A stretch of 64,000 nucleotides of DNA from Acidobacteriaceae bacterium (GCA_030041305.1 JASHOC010000204.1:62001-126000), one strand, 5' to 3'. Counted from the first letter of the stretch, positions 1 through 8,127 are shown. Notes: a model not told the origin generated them from the letters alone. Numbers and translations: made by a program.

Positions 1-1211
1 CGCGACATGGCAAACCAGATGCGGGCTTGGCCGAGCTGAAACACCAGAATCGAGGAAATCATGCCCATCAGGGCGCCCAGCAAGACAAACAGGCGCACCC
101 AGTGCAGCTCCGCGCCGCCGTACTGGACCGAAAGACGCCGGAGCGCGTTGACCACCGGAGCGGCGTCGCCCATGACCGACCGCCAGGGAACGATGCCGCT
201 GAGTACGATCGCCACGCCGCCATACAGCAGCGTGCACGCCACCAGCGTGGCCAATATGCCGAAGGGCATGTCGCGTTGCGGATTGCGGCACTCTTCGGCT
301 GCGGTAGAGACAGAATCGAAGCCGATGTAGGTGAAGAAAATGATGGAGCCGCCGGTCAGCACGCCCGTCCAGCCGTTGGGCATGAACGGCCGCCAATCGT
401 GCGGCTTAATGAAACTGGCGGCGGCAAAGATAAACACCAGAATGGCGGCCATCTTCACCAGCACCAGAATATTGTTGGTGCGCGCCGACTCGCGGATGCC
501 GCGGACCAGGATCACCGTCAAAATCATGACGATGAGGAAGGCGGGAATGTTGAAGCCGAAGTGCCAGCCCGGATTATAGAGATTGTGGCCGGCGAAGTCC
601 TGGAGGCCGGTGGGCAAATAGGCGGGCGAGATCCACTTCAGCGGCGGATGAATCCCGAACCAATCCATCAGGTCGACAATGTGCGCGGCGAAGCCCACGC
701 TCACGCTCATGTTCGAAAAGGCGTATTCCAGGATCAGGTCCCAGCCAATGATCCACGCCACCATTTCGCCCAGCGTCGCATAGGTGTAGGTGTACGCCGA
801 GCCGGCGATGGGGATCATGGAAGCCAGTTCGGCGTAACAGAGGCCCGTAAACGCGCACACGATGGCCACAAAAACCAGCGAGAGCGCCAGAGCCGGCCCC
901 GCGCCTGGACGCCCCGCCATCGCCGTGTGCAGGATGAGGAAGTGAATCAAAGGCGTGCCGCTGATCGAGGGTTGGTCAAAGTGCTGGCCGGCCATGGCCG
1001 TGCCGATGACGGTGAAGATTCCCGACCCGATGACGGCGCCGATGCCCAGCGCGGTCAGCGACCACGGCCCCAGACTCTTCTTCAGCGAGTGCTCGGGGTC
1101 TTCCGATTCGCGGATCAGTTTGTCGATGGATTTGCGGGCAAGCAGTTGCTTGCGCAGCGCGGATCTCCTCGTCGCCCGGGCGTGCGTTTCACTTTGCGGG
1201 ACGTTGCTCAC
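1..1211 (-). CDS. APC-superfamily amino-acid permease, C-terminus outside window
   Basis: Inner-membrane amino-acid transporter of the APC superfamily, closest by eye to the cationic amino acid transporter (CAT/YfnA) group. The minus-strand frame reads without a stop for about 403 codons from a GTG at 1211, preceded by an AGAGG ribosome-site-like run. The N-terminal half has LGPWSLTALGIGAVIGSGIF, the glycine-rich first helix typical of APC carriers, then several hydrophobic helices including GSAYTYTYATLGE and FFTYIGFDSVSTAAEE. It ends at the window edge within VFQLGQARIWFAMSR, a CAT signature. Families of this type run to about 480-500 residues, so roughly the last fifth is missing. Substrate cannot be told from sequence. 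A long opposite-strand open frame over the same bases is a codon-bias shadow. Confidence 0.9.
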   Translation of the reverse strand, partial: MSNVPQSETHARATRRSALRKQLLARKSIDKLIRESEDPEHSLKKSLGPWSLTALGIGAVIGSGIFTVIGTAMAGQHFDQPSISGTPLIHFLILHTAMAGRPGAGPALALSLVFVAIVCAFTGLCYAELASMIPIAGSAYTYTYATLGEMVAWIIGWDLILEYAFSNMSVSVGFAAHIVDLMDWFGIHPPLKWISPAYLPTGLQDFAGHNLYNPGWHFGFNIPAFLIVMILTVILVRGIRESARTNNILVLVKMAAILVFIFAAASFIKPHDWRPFMPNGWTGVLTGGSIIFFTYIGFDSVSTAAEECRNPQRDMPFGILATLVACTLLYGGVAIVLSGIVPWRSVMGDAAPVVNALRRLSVQYGGAELHWVRLFVLLGALMGMISSILVFQLGQARIWFAMS

Positions 1212-1398
1212 AGAATATAGGCCTCTGCTGCCGAGAAACTGGGACGACTCTCAGCGGTTGGCGATCAATTTGGAGCCTTGAACCCCAGCAACCGGCTCGC
1301 CAGGCACACACCTTTTTGCATGAGGCGGGTGGCGCTCCGTTCCTGCCGCGAATCAGAGATAGGTCATGACCGGAACGCCAATTCCATTTCCCCAAAGA

Positions 1399-1438
1399 AC
1401 GGCCAAAGGCCAAGCCGGAAACGGCCAAAGGCCAAGCC
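1399..1438. repeat. 18-bp direct repeat, two perfect copies
   Basis: ACGGCCAAAGGCCAAGCC occurs at 1399-1416 and again at 1421-1438, a 22-bp period, in the non-coding stretch between the permease start and the small basic gene. Each copy contains the self-complementary GGCCAAAGGCC. No function is evident. Confidence 0.8.
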
Positions 1439-1498
1439 ACCTTGACGCTCTCGGCCGTCGCGTGTTCAAGCGCAAGCTGAGAGCTGAAAGCTCTTTCC

Positions 1499-1654
1499 TT
1501 ACCGCTTCGTCTGGCCGCGAGCCAGCTTCTTCACTTTTCTCTTATTGGAGCCGCGAGGAGTGCTGCGCTTGGCTTTCGGCGCCGCCTTCTTGCGCGCTGC
1601 GCGCTTCAGTTTTTTCCGTTCTGCCCTATCTTCGATTTTGGTGGTGTCAGCCAC
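1499..1654 (-). CDS. 51-aa lysine/arginine-rich small protein
   Basis: A 51-residue, extremely basic protein: Lys and Arg make up over 40 percent, including AERKKLKRAARKKAAPKAKR in the middle and a KRKVKKLARGQTKR tail. The GTG start at 1654 is chosen because GAAAGAGG lies at normal spacing upstream and the frame then runs cleanly to a stop. There is no signal peptide or hydrophobic segment, so it should be cytoplasmic and could bind nucleic acid or the ribosome; that is inference from charge only. It stands alone between a divergent kinase gene and the permease. I do not recognise a named family. A much longer open frame continuing upstream on the same strand is antisense to butyrate kinase and is not believed. 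Confidence 0.65.
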   Translation of the reverse strand: MADTTKIEDRAERKKLKRAARKKAAPKAKRSTPRGSNKRKVKKLARGQTKR

Positions 1655-1843
1655 GTACAACCTCTTTCGCTCATATCTGTTCAACAGCTCCCGCCCATGG
1701 GCGCGTGCGATTTTTATGGTAACAAAGATCGCCCCTCGCCAAGATACGGCGCAGGGGCGCATGCAGGCGTGCAAGGGTAGCCTGTCCGTTTCCCCGCGTT
1801 CTGCGTCGCAGAGTAAACTCAACTTTCGCTTGCGAGGTGATGC

Positions 1844-2962
1844 TTGTCCGACCAAAACGCCCGCGTTCTGGCCATCGATCCCGGGACTACATCGACCAAA
1901 TTCGGCATTTACACGCGGACCGGCGAGGAACTGGCGCGCACCATTCGCCATGGCGATGAAGAGCTGGAGCGGTTTCGCGGGCGGCCCATGCTCGAGCGGC
2001 TCCAGTATCGCGCCGGAAAGATCGAGGTGGCATTGGCCGAAGCAGGATATGACCCGCAAGGAAAAGGGGCGGAGCCGTGGGCCGCTGTGGCCGGCCGCGG
2101 CGGCTTGCTCCCTCCCATCTCGTGCGGCACGTATCTCGTTGACGACGCCATGATCGCCGAACTGCGGCAGGCGCGGCTGGGCGAGCACGCCTGCAACCTG
2201 GGCGCACCGCTGGCGCTTAACTTCGCGCGGGCGGCCGGGGTCCACGCCTATATCGTCGATCCCCCCACGGTGGACGAATGGCAACCTTGCGCGCGCTTCA
2301 CGGGCTCGCCGCTGGCGCCACGCGTATGCATCGGCCACGCCCTCAACACCAAGGCCGTAGCCCGCCGCTATTCTCGCGAACACAGCGGCGCCTACGCTGA
2401 CCTCCGGTTGATTGTCATTCACATGGGCAGCGGCATGACCGTCTCCGCGCACCGCCAAGGGAAAACCATCGACAGCAACACCATCGAGGAAGGCCCTTTC
2501 GGCCCCGACCGCACCGGCTCGCTGCCCGTGCGCTCGCTCGCCCGGCTCTGCTTCAGCGGAAGGATGACCCCAGCCGAACTCGATCGCCATCTCTTCGGCG
2601 ACGGAGGTCTGTTTGCCTATCTCGGCACGCGCGATCTGGTCGAAGTCGAGCGCCGCATTGAAGCTGGCGACCGCGAGGCCGCGGCGGTGCTCGAGGCCAT
2701 GGTGTATCAGATCGCCAAAGAGACCGGCGCCATGGCCGCCGTCCTGCAGGGCCAAGTCGATGCCGTGCTCGTCACCGGCGGCATGGCGCACTCCGAGCGG
2801 GTGCTCCAACTGCTCCGTCCGCAAATCGCCTGGATCGCTCCCCTCACCGTCTATCCCGGCGAGGACGAGTTACGCGCCTTGGCTGAGGGCGTGTTTCGTG
2901 TCCTGGATGGCGAGGAATTGGCCAGGCGAGTGCCTACGGACCCGTCCAAGGCCACGGCGTGA
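1844..2962 (+). CDS. buk: butyrate kinase (acetate/butyrate kinase, ASKHA fold)
   Basis: Interconverts an acyl-phosphate (butyryl- or branched-chain) plus ADP with the free acid plus ATP, in the cytoplasm. The 372-residue product starts MSDQNARVLAIDPGTTSTKF, the phosphate-1 motif of the acetate/sugar kinase/Hsc70 fold; VIHMGSGMTVSAH and VLVTGGMAHS are the later nucleotide-binding segments, and VCIGHALNTKAVAR lies in the middle. Length and spacing fit butyrate kinase (about 355-375 residues). The start is a TTG with GAGG six bases upstream. No phosphate butyryltransferase gene adjoins it, but a phosphate acyltransferase lies at 52768-53754, so the usual ptb-buk pair appears split. A propionate or branched-chain specificity is equally possible. 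Confidence 0.88.
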   Translation: MSDQNARVLAIDPGTTSTKFGIYTRTGEELARTIRHGDEELERFRGRPMLERLQYRAGKIEVALAEAGYDPQGKGAEPWAAVAGRGGLLPPISCGTYLVDDAMIAELRQARLGEHACNLGAPLALNFARAAGVHAYIVDPPTVDEWQPCARFTGSPLAPRVCIGHALNTKAVARRYSREHSGAYADLRLIVIHMGSGMTVSAHRQGKTIDSNTIEEGPFGPDRTGSLPVRSLARLCFSGRMTPAELDRHLFGDGGLFAYLGTRDLVEVERRIEAGDREAAAVLEAMVYQIAKETGAMAAVLQGQVDAVLVTGGMAHSERVLQLLRPQIAWIAPLTVYPGEDELRALAEGVFRVLDGEELARRVPTDPSKATA

Positions 2963-2997
2963 AGACGGTTTCGAGAGGTTGCGCTGCACCCGCCTGG

Positions 2998-3288
2998 CTA
3001 CTCGAGCAATCGCTCCGTCGGCCGGTCGTCCTCCGAGCCGATCCAGCGGGCGATTTGGCCCACAATGGCGGCAAAAAAGGCCCACAACAGCAGCAAAGCT
3101 CCGATGGCGATGCACATAAGCCCGCCCAGAACCCCCGGTCCCGACGTGCTCATGTCGATGTGCAACATGGAACCGGAAAACGGATAAGCCGCATTAAAAC
3201 TAGCCGATCCATGGCAGTAGCCGATGATCACCCCCAGCCCGGCAGCTAGAAAAAGGACCGAGAGAATTAACGGAAGTCCGGATTTCAT
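2998..3288 (-). CDS. small two-helix membrane protein
   Basis: A 96-residue protein with two strongly hydrophobic segments, about residues 4-23 (LPLILSVLFLAAGLGVIIGY) and 53-80 (VLGGLMCIAIGALLLLWAFF), and a charged C-terminal tail DDRPTERLLE. It is predicted to sit in the inner membrane with a short loop between the helices. The ATG at 3288 is preferred over an upstream in-frame ATG because GGGAGG lies five bases before it. It converges on buk with a gap of about 36 bp and diverges from lipA. No family is recognised. Confidence 0.65.
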   Translation of the reverse strand: MKSGLPLILSVLFLAAGLGVIIGYCHGSASFNAAYPFSGSMLHIDMSTSGPGVLGGLMCIAIGALLLLWAFFAAIVGQIARWIGSEDDRPTERLLE

Positions 3289-3538
3289 TTCTGCCTCCCG
3301 ATATCCGATTGCGTGGGTTGCCGGGACGGCGGATTCCCACTCCCAAAAGCGAGACAATCAATGCCCTTAGATGCATAAACTCCGCAAAAAGTCCAGTTTA
3401 GGCCGTTTCTGCGAATTGCGGAACAGGCCGGAATCAGGCGTCGCCCAAATACGGCGCCTGGCTTTCGCCATCCAGGCCATGCCCAAGGCCCACGCTGCGG
3501 CCCGGCCCGCGCGCACTGCCGTTAGAATGAACTGGGTG

Positions 3539-4450
3539 ATGGAACTGGTCCAAATCGAGCCGCTGCGCCGGGCGCCGGCGCCCAAGCCCGCGTGGCTCAA
3601 GGCCCGCGCCCCCATGGGCGAAAACTACCACGAACTCAAGCGGCTCGCCCGCTCGCTCGCGCTCCACACGGTGTGCGAAAGCGCCCATTGCCCCAACATC
3701 GGCGAGTGCTGGCATCACCGCACCGCGACCTTCATGATGCTCGGCAACCTCTGCACCCGCCGCTGCGGCTTTTGCGCCGTCCCCAAAGGCCGGCCCGAGC
3801 CCATCGATTTCGACGAGCCGCGGAGGGTCGCCCAGGCTGTGGCTCAATTAGGGCTGCTCCACGCAGTGGTCACCAGCGTGAACCGCGACGACGACAACCG
3901 GGGCGGAGCGCGCGCCTTCGCCATGGTCATCGCAGAGATTCGCCGCCAAGCCCCCGGTTGCCGCGTGGAAGTCCTGATTCCGGATTTTCAGGGCGACCAA
4001 CAGGCCATTCGCGCCGTCGTGGAAGCCGCGCCCGAGATCCTCAACCACAACACCGAATCCGTGCCGCGCCTCTACCGTGCGGTGCGTTCGGGCGCGCGCT
4101 ACGAGCGCTCCCTGGAGCTGTTGCGCTACTCCAAAGAGCTGCGGCCCGCAGGGCTGACGAAATCCGGAGTCATGGTCGGCCTGGGCGAAGAGACTCGCGA
4201 ACTGCTCGACGTTTTCCGCGACCTGGCCTCCGTCGGCTGCGACATCCTCACCGTCGGCCAATACCTGCGTCCCTCGCGCGACCACCTGCCCATGGCGCGC
4301 CTTTACACGCCGCGCGAATTTGCCGAACTCAAAACTGAAGCGCTCAAGATGGGCTTCCGCCATGTCGAGTCCGGCCCCCTGGTGCGGTCGAGCTACCATG
4401 CCCACGAGCAGGCCGCGGAAACTGGTTTGGTGGTGGCGCCTGTGGCGTAA
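3539..4450 (+). CDS. lipA: lipoyl synthase, radical SAM
   Basis: Inserts two sulfurs at C6 and C8 of protein-bound octanoyl groups to make lipoate, in the cytoplasm. The 303-residue form contains both iron-sulfur signatures: the auxiliary cluster motif CESAHCPNIGEC and, about 27 residues later, the radical-SAM motif CTRRCGFC. VTSVNRDDDNRGGA and the C-terminal PLVRSSYHA, which carries the RSSY serine that ligates the auxiliary cluster, are also present. The start at 3539 (MELVQIEPLRR) gives the normal family N-terminus; another ATG lies four codons earlier, and the frame stays open further upstream to 3371, but that extension is arginine-rich and unlike the family. No lipB is seen beside it. 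Confidence 0.95.
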   Translation: MELVQIEPLRRAPAPKPAWLKARAPMGENYHELKRLARSLALHTVCESAHCPNIGECWHHRTATFMMLGNLCTRRCGFCAVPKGRPEPIDFDEPRRVAQAVAQLGLLHAVVTSVNRDDDNRGGARAFAMVIAEIRRQAPGCRVEVLIPDFQGDQQAIRAVVEAAPEILNHNTESVPRLYRAVRSGARYERSLELLRYSKELRPAGLTKSGVMVGLGEETRELLDVFRDLASVGCDILTVGQYLRPSRDHLPMARLYTPREFAELKTEALKMGFRHVESGPLVRSSYHAHEQAAETGLVVAPVA

Positions 4451-4540
4451 CAAGCCAGTCACTGCAGAGTTGCCGCTGTTCCACCCGCGAGTCGACGACC
4501 TTCCCTCATGTTACTTTCATTGCATGAGAAGTTGGACAGC

Positions 4541-4657
4541 TATAGCGGTTCTCCAATTGGTGTAGAGCAGAACCTCGAACGTTGAGTGGCGTTTTTCCCA
4601 AGAAAACGCCACCCGGCACGCCCCTCAAAACTTCACGGGAATTGGAGAACCGCCGTA
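4541..4657 (-). mobile_element. 117-bp TIR element (MITE-like), copy 1
   Basis: First of five copies in the window. Taking the orientation that starts TACGGCGGTTCTCCAATT as plus, this copy lies in reverse and is identical base for base to copies 3, 4 and 5. Both ends share a 14-base core GCGGTTCTCCAATT in inverted orientation and terminate in TA. Inside is a perfect 10-bp stem, GTGGCGTTTT pairing with AAAACGCCAC. It begins 90 bp after the lipA stop and runs into the 5' side of the next gene. Confidence 0.9.
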
Positions 4658-4698
4658 ATCTGTGTGCGACTCTTCTACTGCCGCCATCGCCACTTGCC

Positions 4699-5358
4699 AT
4701 GGCGTTCTGCCTCGTTCCTCAGCCACGGCTTGTTTGCGCGGAATACTTCGCCAGCCCGCTGGTGGTCGAAGCTACGCTTGTCCGAATCCGTGTTCTTGGC
4801 CACAAGGCCGACCCCGAGAGCATAATTGCCCATGTCTATACATTGAGCGTGGACAGGGTCTTGCGCGGCAAGATCGCTGGGGATGTCAGAGTTTACGAAG
4901 GGAATGACAGCGGTCGCGCGACGTTTGATTGGACCCAGGGAACGGTTTACTTGTTGTTTCTCTCCTATGTGCCGGCGGAGAAGGCATGGTCGCTCGACGG
5001 TTGCGGGAACTCAGGCCCTCTCGACAAAGCCGAAGCGGCGCTGTCCCAAATAAGCACGATCAAGTCGTCCCACGGTGCGGGAGTTATTCACGGAGTCACA
5101 AGTCAAGAAGCGCTATCCACGCCCATTCCCGGCGTGCGGGTGGTAGCGATGGGAATTGCGGGTCATTTTGCGACAACGTCGGACAGAAATGGCAGGTTCC
5201 AAATCAAAGTCCCTGCAGGCGAATATCGCGTCCGCGCGCTCAAGAACGGCTTCTCATTCAGCAAAGCCGATATCAGCTACGGTGACCCACGAAAAATCCA
5301 GATAGAACCCGGGGGCTGCGCCCAAGTCCAATTCGCAGGCGCCGAAGCACCGCAATAA
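4699..5358 (+). CDS. carboxypeptidase-regulatory-like domain protein, N-terminus uncertain
   Basis: Probable exported protein of 219 residues from the ATG at 4699. The first half carries VLRGKIAGDVRVYEG and TVYLLFLSYVP, typical of acidobacterial proteins describing a small beta-rich domain; the second half, GRFQIKVPAGEYRVRALKNG, is a carboxypeptidase-regulatory-like (CarboxypepD_reg) beta-sandwich. The hydrophobic leader is poor. The frame stays open upstream through LLLPPSPLAMAFCLV into the 117-bp element, where a TTG at 4582 could serve as start, so the native 5' end, perhaps a signal peptide, may have been replaced by the insertion. The gene lies between two inverted copies of that element (4541-4657 and 5426-5542). 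Function unknown. Confidence 0.6.
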   Translation: MAFCLVPQPRLVCAEYFASPLVVEATLVRIRVLGHKADPESIIAHVYTLSVDRVLRGKIAGDVRVYEGNDSGRATFDWTQGTVYLLFLSYVPAEKAWSLDGCGNSGPLDKAEAALSQISTIKSSHGAGVIHGVTSQEALSTPIPGVRVVAMGIAGHFATTSDRNGRFQIKVPAGEYRVRALKNGFSFSKADISYGDPRKIQIEPGGCAQVQFAGAEAPQ

Positions 5359-5425
5359 GTGGCTGAACTGACAGGTCGGATCAGGTCTCAAAAACGCGCT
5401 TATACCTTGCCCACGCGCGGATTCT

Positions 5426-5542
5426 TACGGCGGTTCTCCAATTCCCGTGGAGTTTTGAGGGGCGCGCCAGGTGGCGTTTTCTTGGGATAAACGCCACTCA
5501 ACGTTCGAGGTTCTGCTCTACACCAATTGGAGAACCGCTTTA
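5426..5542 (+). mobile_element. 117-bp TIR element, copy 2 (divergent)
   Basis: Same length and ends as copy 1 but opposite orientation, with five substitutions, including GGATAAACG for GGAAAAACG and CTTTA for CTATA at the right end. It is the only copy here that differs from the consensus, so it is likely the oldest insertion. It lies 67 bp after the stop of the carboxypeptidase-regulatory-like gene. Confidence 0.88.
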
Positions 5543-5670
5543 ATAGACCAGCCAACGACAGATGCGCCTGAGAGAGAACAAACAGTCTCCACAGCAGCGG
5601 CATTCCGGCCCTCGATCAACCCATTTTCGGCTTCAACCGCCGCACGGCCGCTCGCCAACTCGCCCCCCAA

Positions 5671-7125
5671 TCATCTCCCCGTCCCGCCCACCGTCATCTT
5701 ATCCAGCTTTACCGTCGGTATCCCCACGCCCACCGGAACGCTTTGGCCCTCTTTGCCGCAGGTGCCGATGCCTTCGTCGAGCTTCAGGTCGTTCCCAACC
5801 ATGGACACGTACTTCAGCGCCTCGGGGCCGTTGCCGATCAGGGTGGCGTCCCGCACCGGCGCCGTGATCTTCCCGTCTTCGATCAAATACGCTTCCGACG
5901 CCGAGAAAACGAACTTCCCATTGGTGATGTCCACCTGCCCGCCGCCAAAGTTCACCGCGTACAGGCCGCGCTTGACTGAGCGCACAATGTCCTCGGGCGC
6001 ATCGTCGCCGGCCAGCATGTACGTGTTCGTCATCCGCGGCATGGGGATGGCCTGGTAGCTCTCGCGCCGCCCCGATCCGGTGTCCGGCATGCCCATCAGC
6101 CGCGCAGAAAGCTTGTCCGACATATACCCTTTCAGCACGCCGCCCTCGATTAGCACCGTCTCCTGGGTGGGCGAGCCTTCGTCGTCCACGTTCAGCGACC
6201 CGCGCCGCCCGGCGATGGTCCCGTTATCCACCACCGTCACCTTCGGGCTGGCCACCATTTGGCCCATGCGCCCGCTGAACGCCGAAGTCTTTTTGCGGTT
6301 GAAATCGGCTTCCAGGCCGTGTCCCACGGCTTCATGCAGCAGGATGCCCGGCCAGCCCGGCCCCAGCACCACTTCCATCTCGCCGGCCGGCGCCGGCACG
6401 GCGCCCAGTTGCAGAATGGCCCCGCGGGCCGCCTCGCGCGCCAAACCTTCCGGGCTCTTGCTTCCGACGAACTGTTCGAGACCCGCGCGGCCGCCGCCGC
6501 CCGCTGCGCCCTTGGTGGTCACGGCCCCCTGCTTCGCGATCACATACACGTTCAGCCGGCAAAGGGGCTGCGTGTCGCTCGCAAAAGCGCCGTCGGAGGC
6601 GGCGATCAAAATGCGGCGCAACTCTTCCGAGTAGTTGGCCCGCACCTGCACCACCCGCGCATCGAAGGCGCGCCCGGCGCGATCGGCGCGGAGAATCAAC
6701 TCCAGACGCGCTGCCAGATCCAGGTCGTATCCGCCCAGCGGAATCGGGTAAAGATTGGCCGAAGGCGCCTCCGTGAACCCCTGAATGGGCTGTTTCGCCG
6801 GTCCTGAAGCAATCAGGGCGGCGGTGCGCGCGGCATGCAGCAGCCGTTCCGGGCTCAAATTGTCGGTATACGCGTATCCGGTGCGCTCGCCCGAAACCAC
6901 GCGGACCCCGCAGCCCGCGCTGGCGCCTTGGCTGGCCGACTTCACAATCTGCTCGTCCACGCCCAACGAAGTGGCCGTCACCGCTTCGAAGTAGAGGTCG
7001 GCGTAGTCGCCGCCGGCCGAAAGAGCCTCGCCCAGGCAGCGCTCCAGCAGCCGCTCGGTGACGCCGAATTTCTCAAAAAAATAGCTTTTGTGGCTCGTAA
7101 TCGGGGAAGCAACAGGTTCCGTCAT
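5671..7125 (-). CDS. tldD: metalloprotease TldD
   Basis: TldD subunit of the TldD/TldE zinc protease, which in other bacteria processes peptide precursors such as microcin B17 and CcdA; cytoplasmic. The product is 484 residues, the usual size. The active-site helix is visible as HEAVGHGLEADF (HExxxH followed by a downstream acidic residue) near the middle, with VTVVDNGTIAGRRGSLNVDD after it and NSNRMTNTY-type region seen as MPRMTNTYMLAGDD. The ATG at 7125 (MTEPVASPITS) matches the family start; AAAGAGG directly abuts it, which is unusually close. A further upstream in-frame ATG adds 20 basic residues and is less likely. The partner tldE/pmbA is not in the window. Confidence 0.93.
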   Translation of the reverse strand: MTEPVASPITSHKSYFFEKFGVTERLLERCLGEALSAGGDYADLYFEAVTATSLGVDEQIVKSASQGASAGCGVRVVSGERTGYAYTDNLSPERLLHAARTAALIASGPAKQPIQGFTEAPSANLYPIPLGGYDLDLAARLELILRADRAGRAFDARVVQVRANYSEELRRILIAASDGAFASDTQPLCRLNVYVIAKQGAVTTKGAAGGGGRAGLEQFVGSKSPEGLAREAARGAILQLGAVPAPAGEMEVVLGPGWPGILLHEAVGHGLEADFNRKKTSAFSGRMGQMVASPKVTVVDNGTIAGRRGSLNVDDEGSPTQETVLIEGGVLKGYMSDKLSARLMGMPDTGSGRRESYQAIPMPRMTNTYMLAGDDAPEDIVRSVKRGLYAVNFGGGQVDITNGKFVFSASEAYLIEDGKITAPVRDATLIGNGPEALKYVSMVGNDLKLDEGIGTCGKEGQSVPVGVGIPTVKLDKMTVGGTGR

Positions 7126-7259
7126 CCTCTTTTTAGTGTACGCCTGCCGCTGTTTGTGGCCTCGCTCTTGGGCCGCCCGCCCCATGGCATCGCACCCTCC
7201 GGCGCATTACGATTTTGGAAGAGCATCGAATCACCGGAGGCAAAGCCCGCGGAGCAAAC

Positions 7260-7552
7260 ATGACAACCGATGAACGGCTCGACAAACTGACCGAGCGCCA
7301 TGAAGCACTCACGGAACATGTGGAGATTCTCACCGCCGATGTGCGCCATCTGACCGCAGAGGTGAGGGAACTTGCCGGCGAGTAAAGGCGCTCGCCTTCG
7401 GCGTAAAGGCGCTCGCCTCTGACCTAAAGGTGCTCGCCTCCGCAGTCGCCACCCAACGCACGACGATGGATGATCTGATGACCGGATTCGTGACCCTGAC
7501 CCAACTCGCTAAGAGCCACGAAACAAGAATCGAACGCCTCGAAGATCGCTGA
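7260..7552 (+). pseudogene. coiled-coil protein gene split by a frameshift
   Basis: From ATG 7260 (GGAG six bases upstream) the frame encodes 41 residues with heptad character, EHVEILTADVRHLTAEVREL, and stops at 7383-7385. The neighbouring frame, open from 7382 to a TGA at 7550-7552, continues the same style: VKALAFGVKALASDLKVLAS, then TLTQLAKSHETRIERLEDR. Together they resemble the short acidobacterial coiled-coil proteins that end in an ERR/ERLE-type segment, so I read this as one gene of about 97 residues with a one-base shift at the GAGTAAAGG junction. A sequencing error, a real mutation or programmed slippage cannot be distinguished. Three 21-bp repeats start exactly at the shift. Confidence 0.6.
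7382..7444 (+). repeat. three tandem 21-bp units
   Basis: Units at 7382-7402, 7403-7423 and 7424-7444 share GTAAAGGCGCTCGCC with minor changes in unit three. Each encodes one seven-residue heptad (VKALAFG, VKALASD, LKVLASA), so the DNA repeat equals a coiled-coil heptad. It begins at the frameshift of the surrounding gene, and slippage in the repeat may have caused it. Confidence 0.8.
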
Positions 7553-7559
7553 TCTCCGC

Positions 7560-7955
7560 GTCGCCTTCGCGCTGGGCGCCCCGGAGCCTGTCCTGAGCGC
7601 AGTCGAAGCATCTGCGACCGCCTTTCCCGGCAAAGCAGGATTCACCCTCCTCTCCGATGGCGTGGTGGAAGCGCGCAAAGGCGCGGGCGAGTTCTTCGGC
7701 TTCGAGCGCGCCGGAGCGGTTTCCACGCAATCCGCCCAAAACATCGCCCGTGCGGCTCAGCACTTCGGGCAGCAGGATGACATCACCGTGCTGACGATAA
7801 CGCGGCTGGCGACGACCGGGGACTCCGCGGCGCAGGCCCGCGTACCGGCGGCTGCGCCCACCCGCGAGCACTCCAACACCGAAAAATGTGTAAAGAAACG
7901 CGTCCAAGCACGCAAAAGTCCACTTTTTCCACCACAATCACCGGCATTCCGTTAA
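7560..7955 (+). pseudogene. remnant of SpoIIE/RsbU-type PP2C phosphatase C-terminus
   Basis: An open frame containing FTLLSDGVVEARKGAGEFFG and FGQQDDITVLTITR. These are the last two conserved blocks of SpoIIE/RsbU serine phosphatases: the (Y/S)DGV-EA metal-binding strand and the DDITVL strand with its metal-binding aspartates. The upstream catalytic core is absent; the preceding bases include CCTGTCCTGAGCGCAGTCGA, which resembles a common dispersed repeat. After LTITRLA the translation becomes unrelated and ends at 7955. It is therefore a decayed fragment. It sits directly after the frameshifted coiled-coil gene, marking 7.2-8.1 kb as a decay zone. Confidence 0.65.
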
Positions 7956-8005
7956 CAATCATCGGGCGTTCGGCCCACAATCGCCTGCATCCAGTGGACA
8001 ATCAC

Positions 8006-8127
8006 AGTCCCTAGTCCCTAGCCCCTAGCCCCTAGTCCCTCAGTCCCTTAGTCCCTTAGTCCCTTAGTCCCTAGTCCCTAGTCCCTAGTCCCTAGCCCCT
8101 AGCCCCTCGGTCCCCGTTCCCTCGTTC
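8006..8127. repeat. (CCCTAGT)n-type degenerate microsatellite tract
   Basis: About 120 bp made of 7-8 bp units CCCTAGT, CCCTAGC and CCCTTAGT. Purine-rich equivalents of the same style occur at 18002-18055, 28140-28222, 32497-32580, 40107-40138, 48727-48785 and 50580-50637. There is no spacer structure, so this is not CRISPR. Apart from this tract, 7956-8773 holds no gene I can support. Confidence 0.85.

Noticed and set aside
27-1220. 397-codon open frame on the plus strand
   Set aside because: Antisense to the APC permease, whose frame shows clear family motifs. The plus product is His/Arg/Gln-rich codon-bias noise.
1655-2824. Long minus-strand frame reading into the small basic gene
   Set aside because: It lies opposite butyrate kinase; only the last 51 codons have their own start signals.
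8006-8127. Possible CRISPR array
   Set aside because: Units are 7-8 bp with no spacers and no cas genes nearby.
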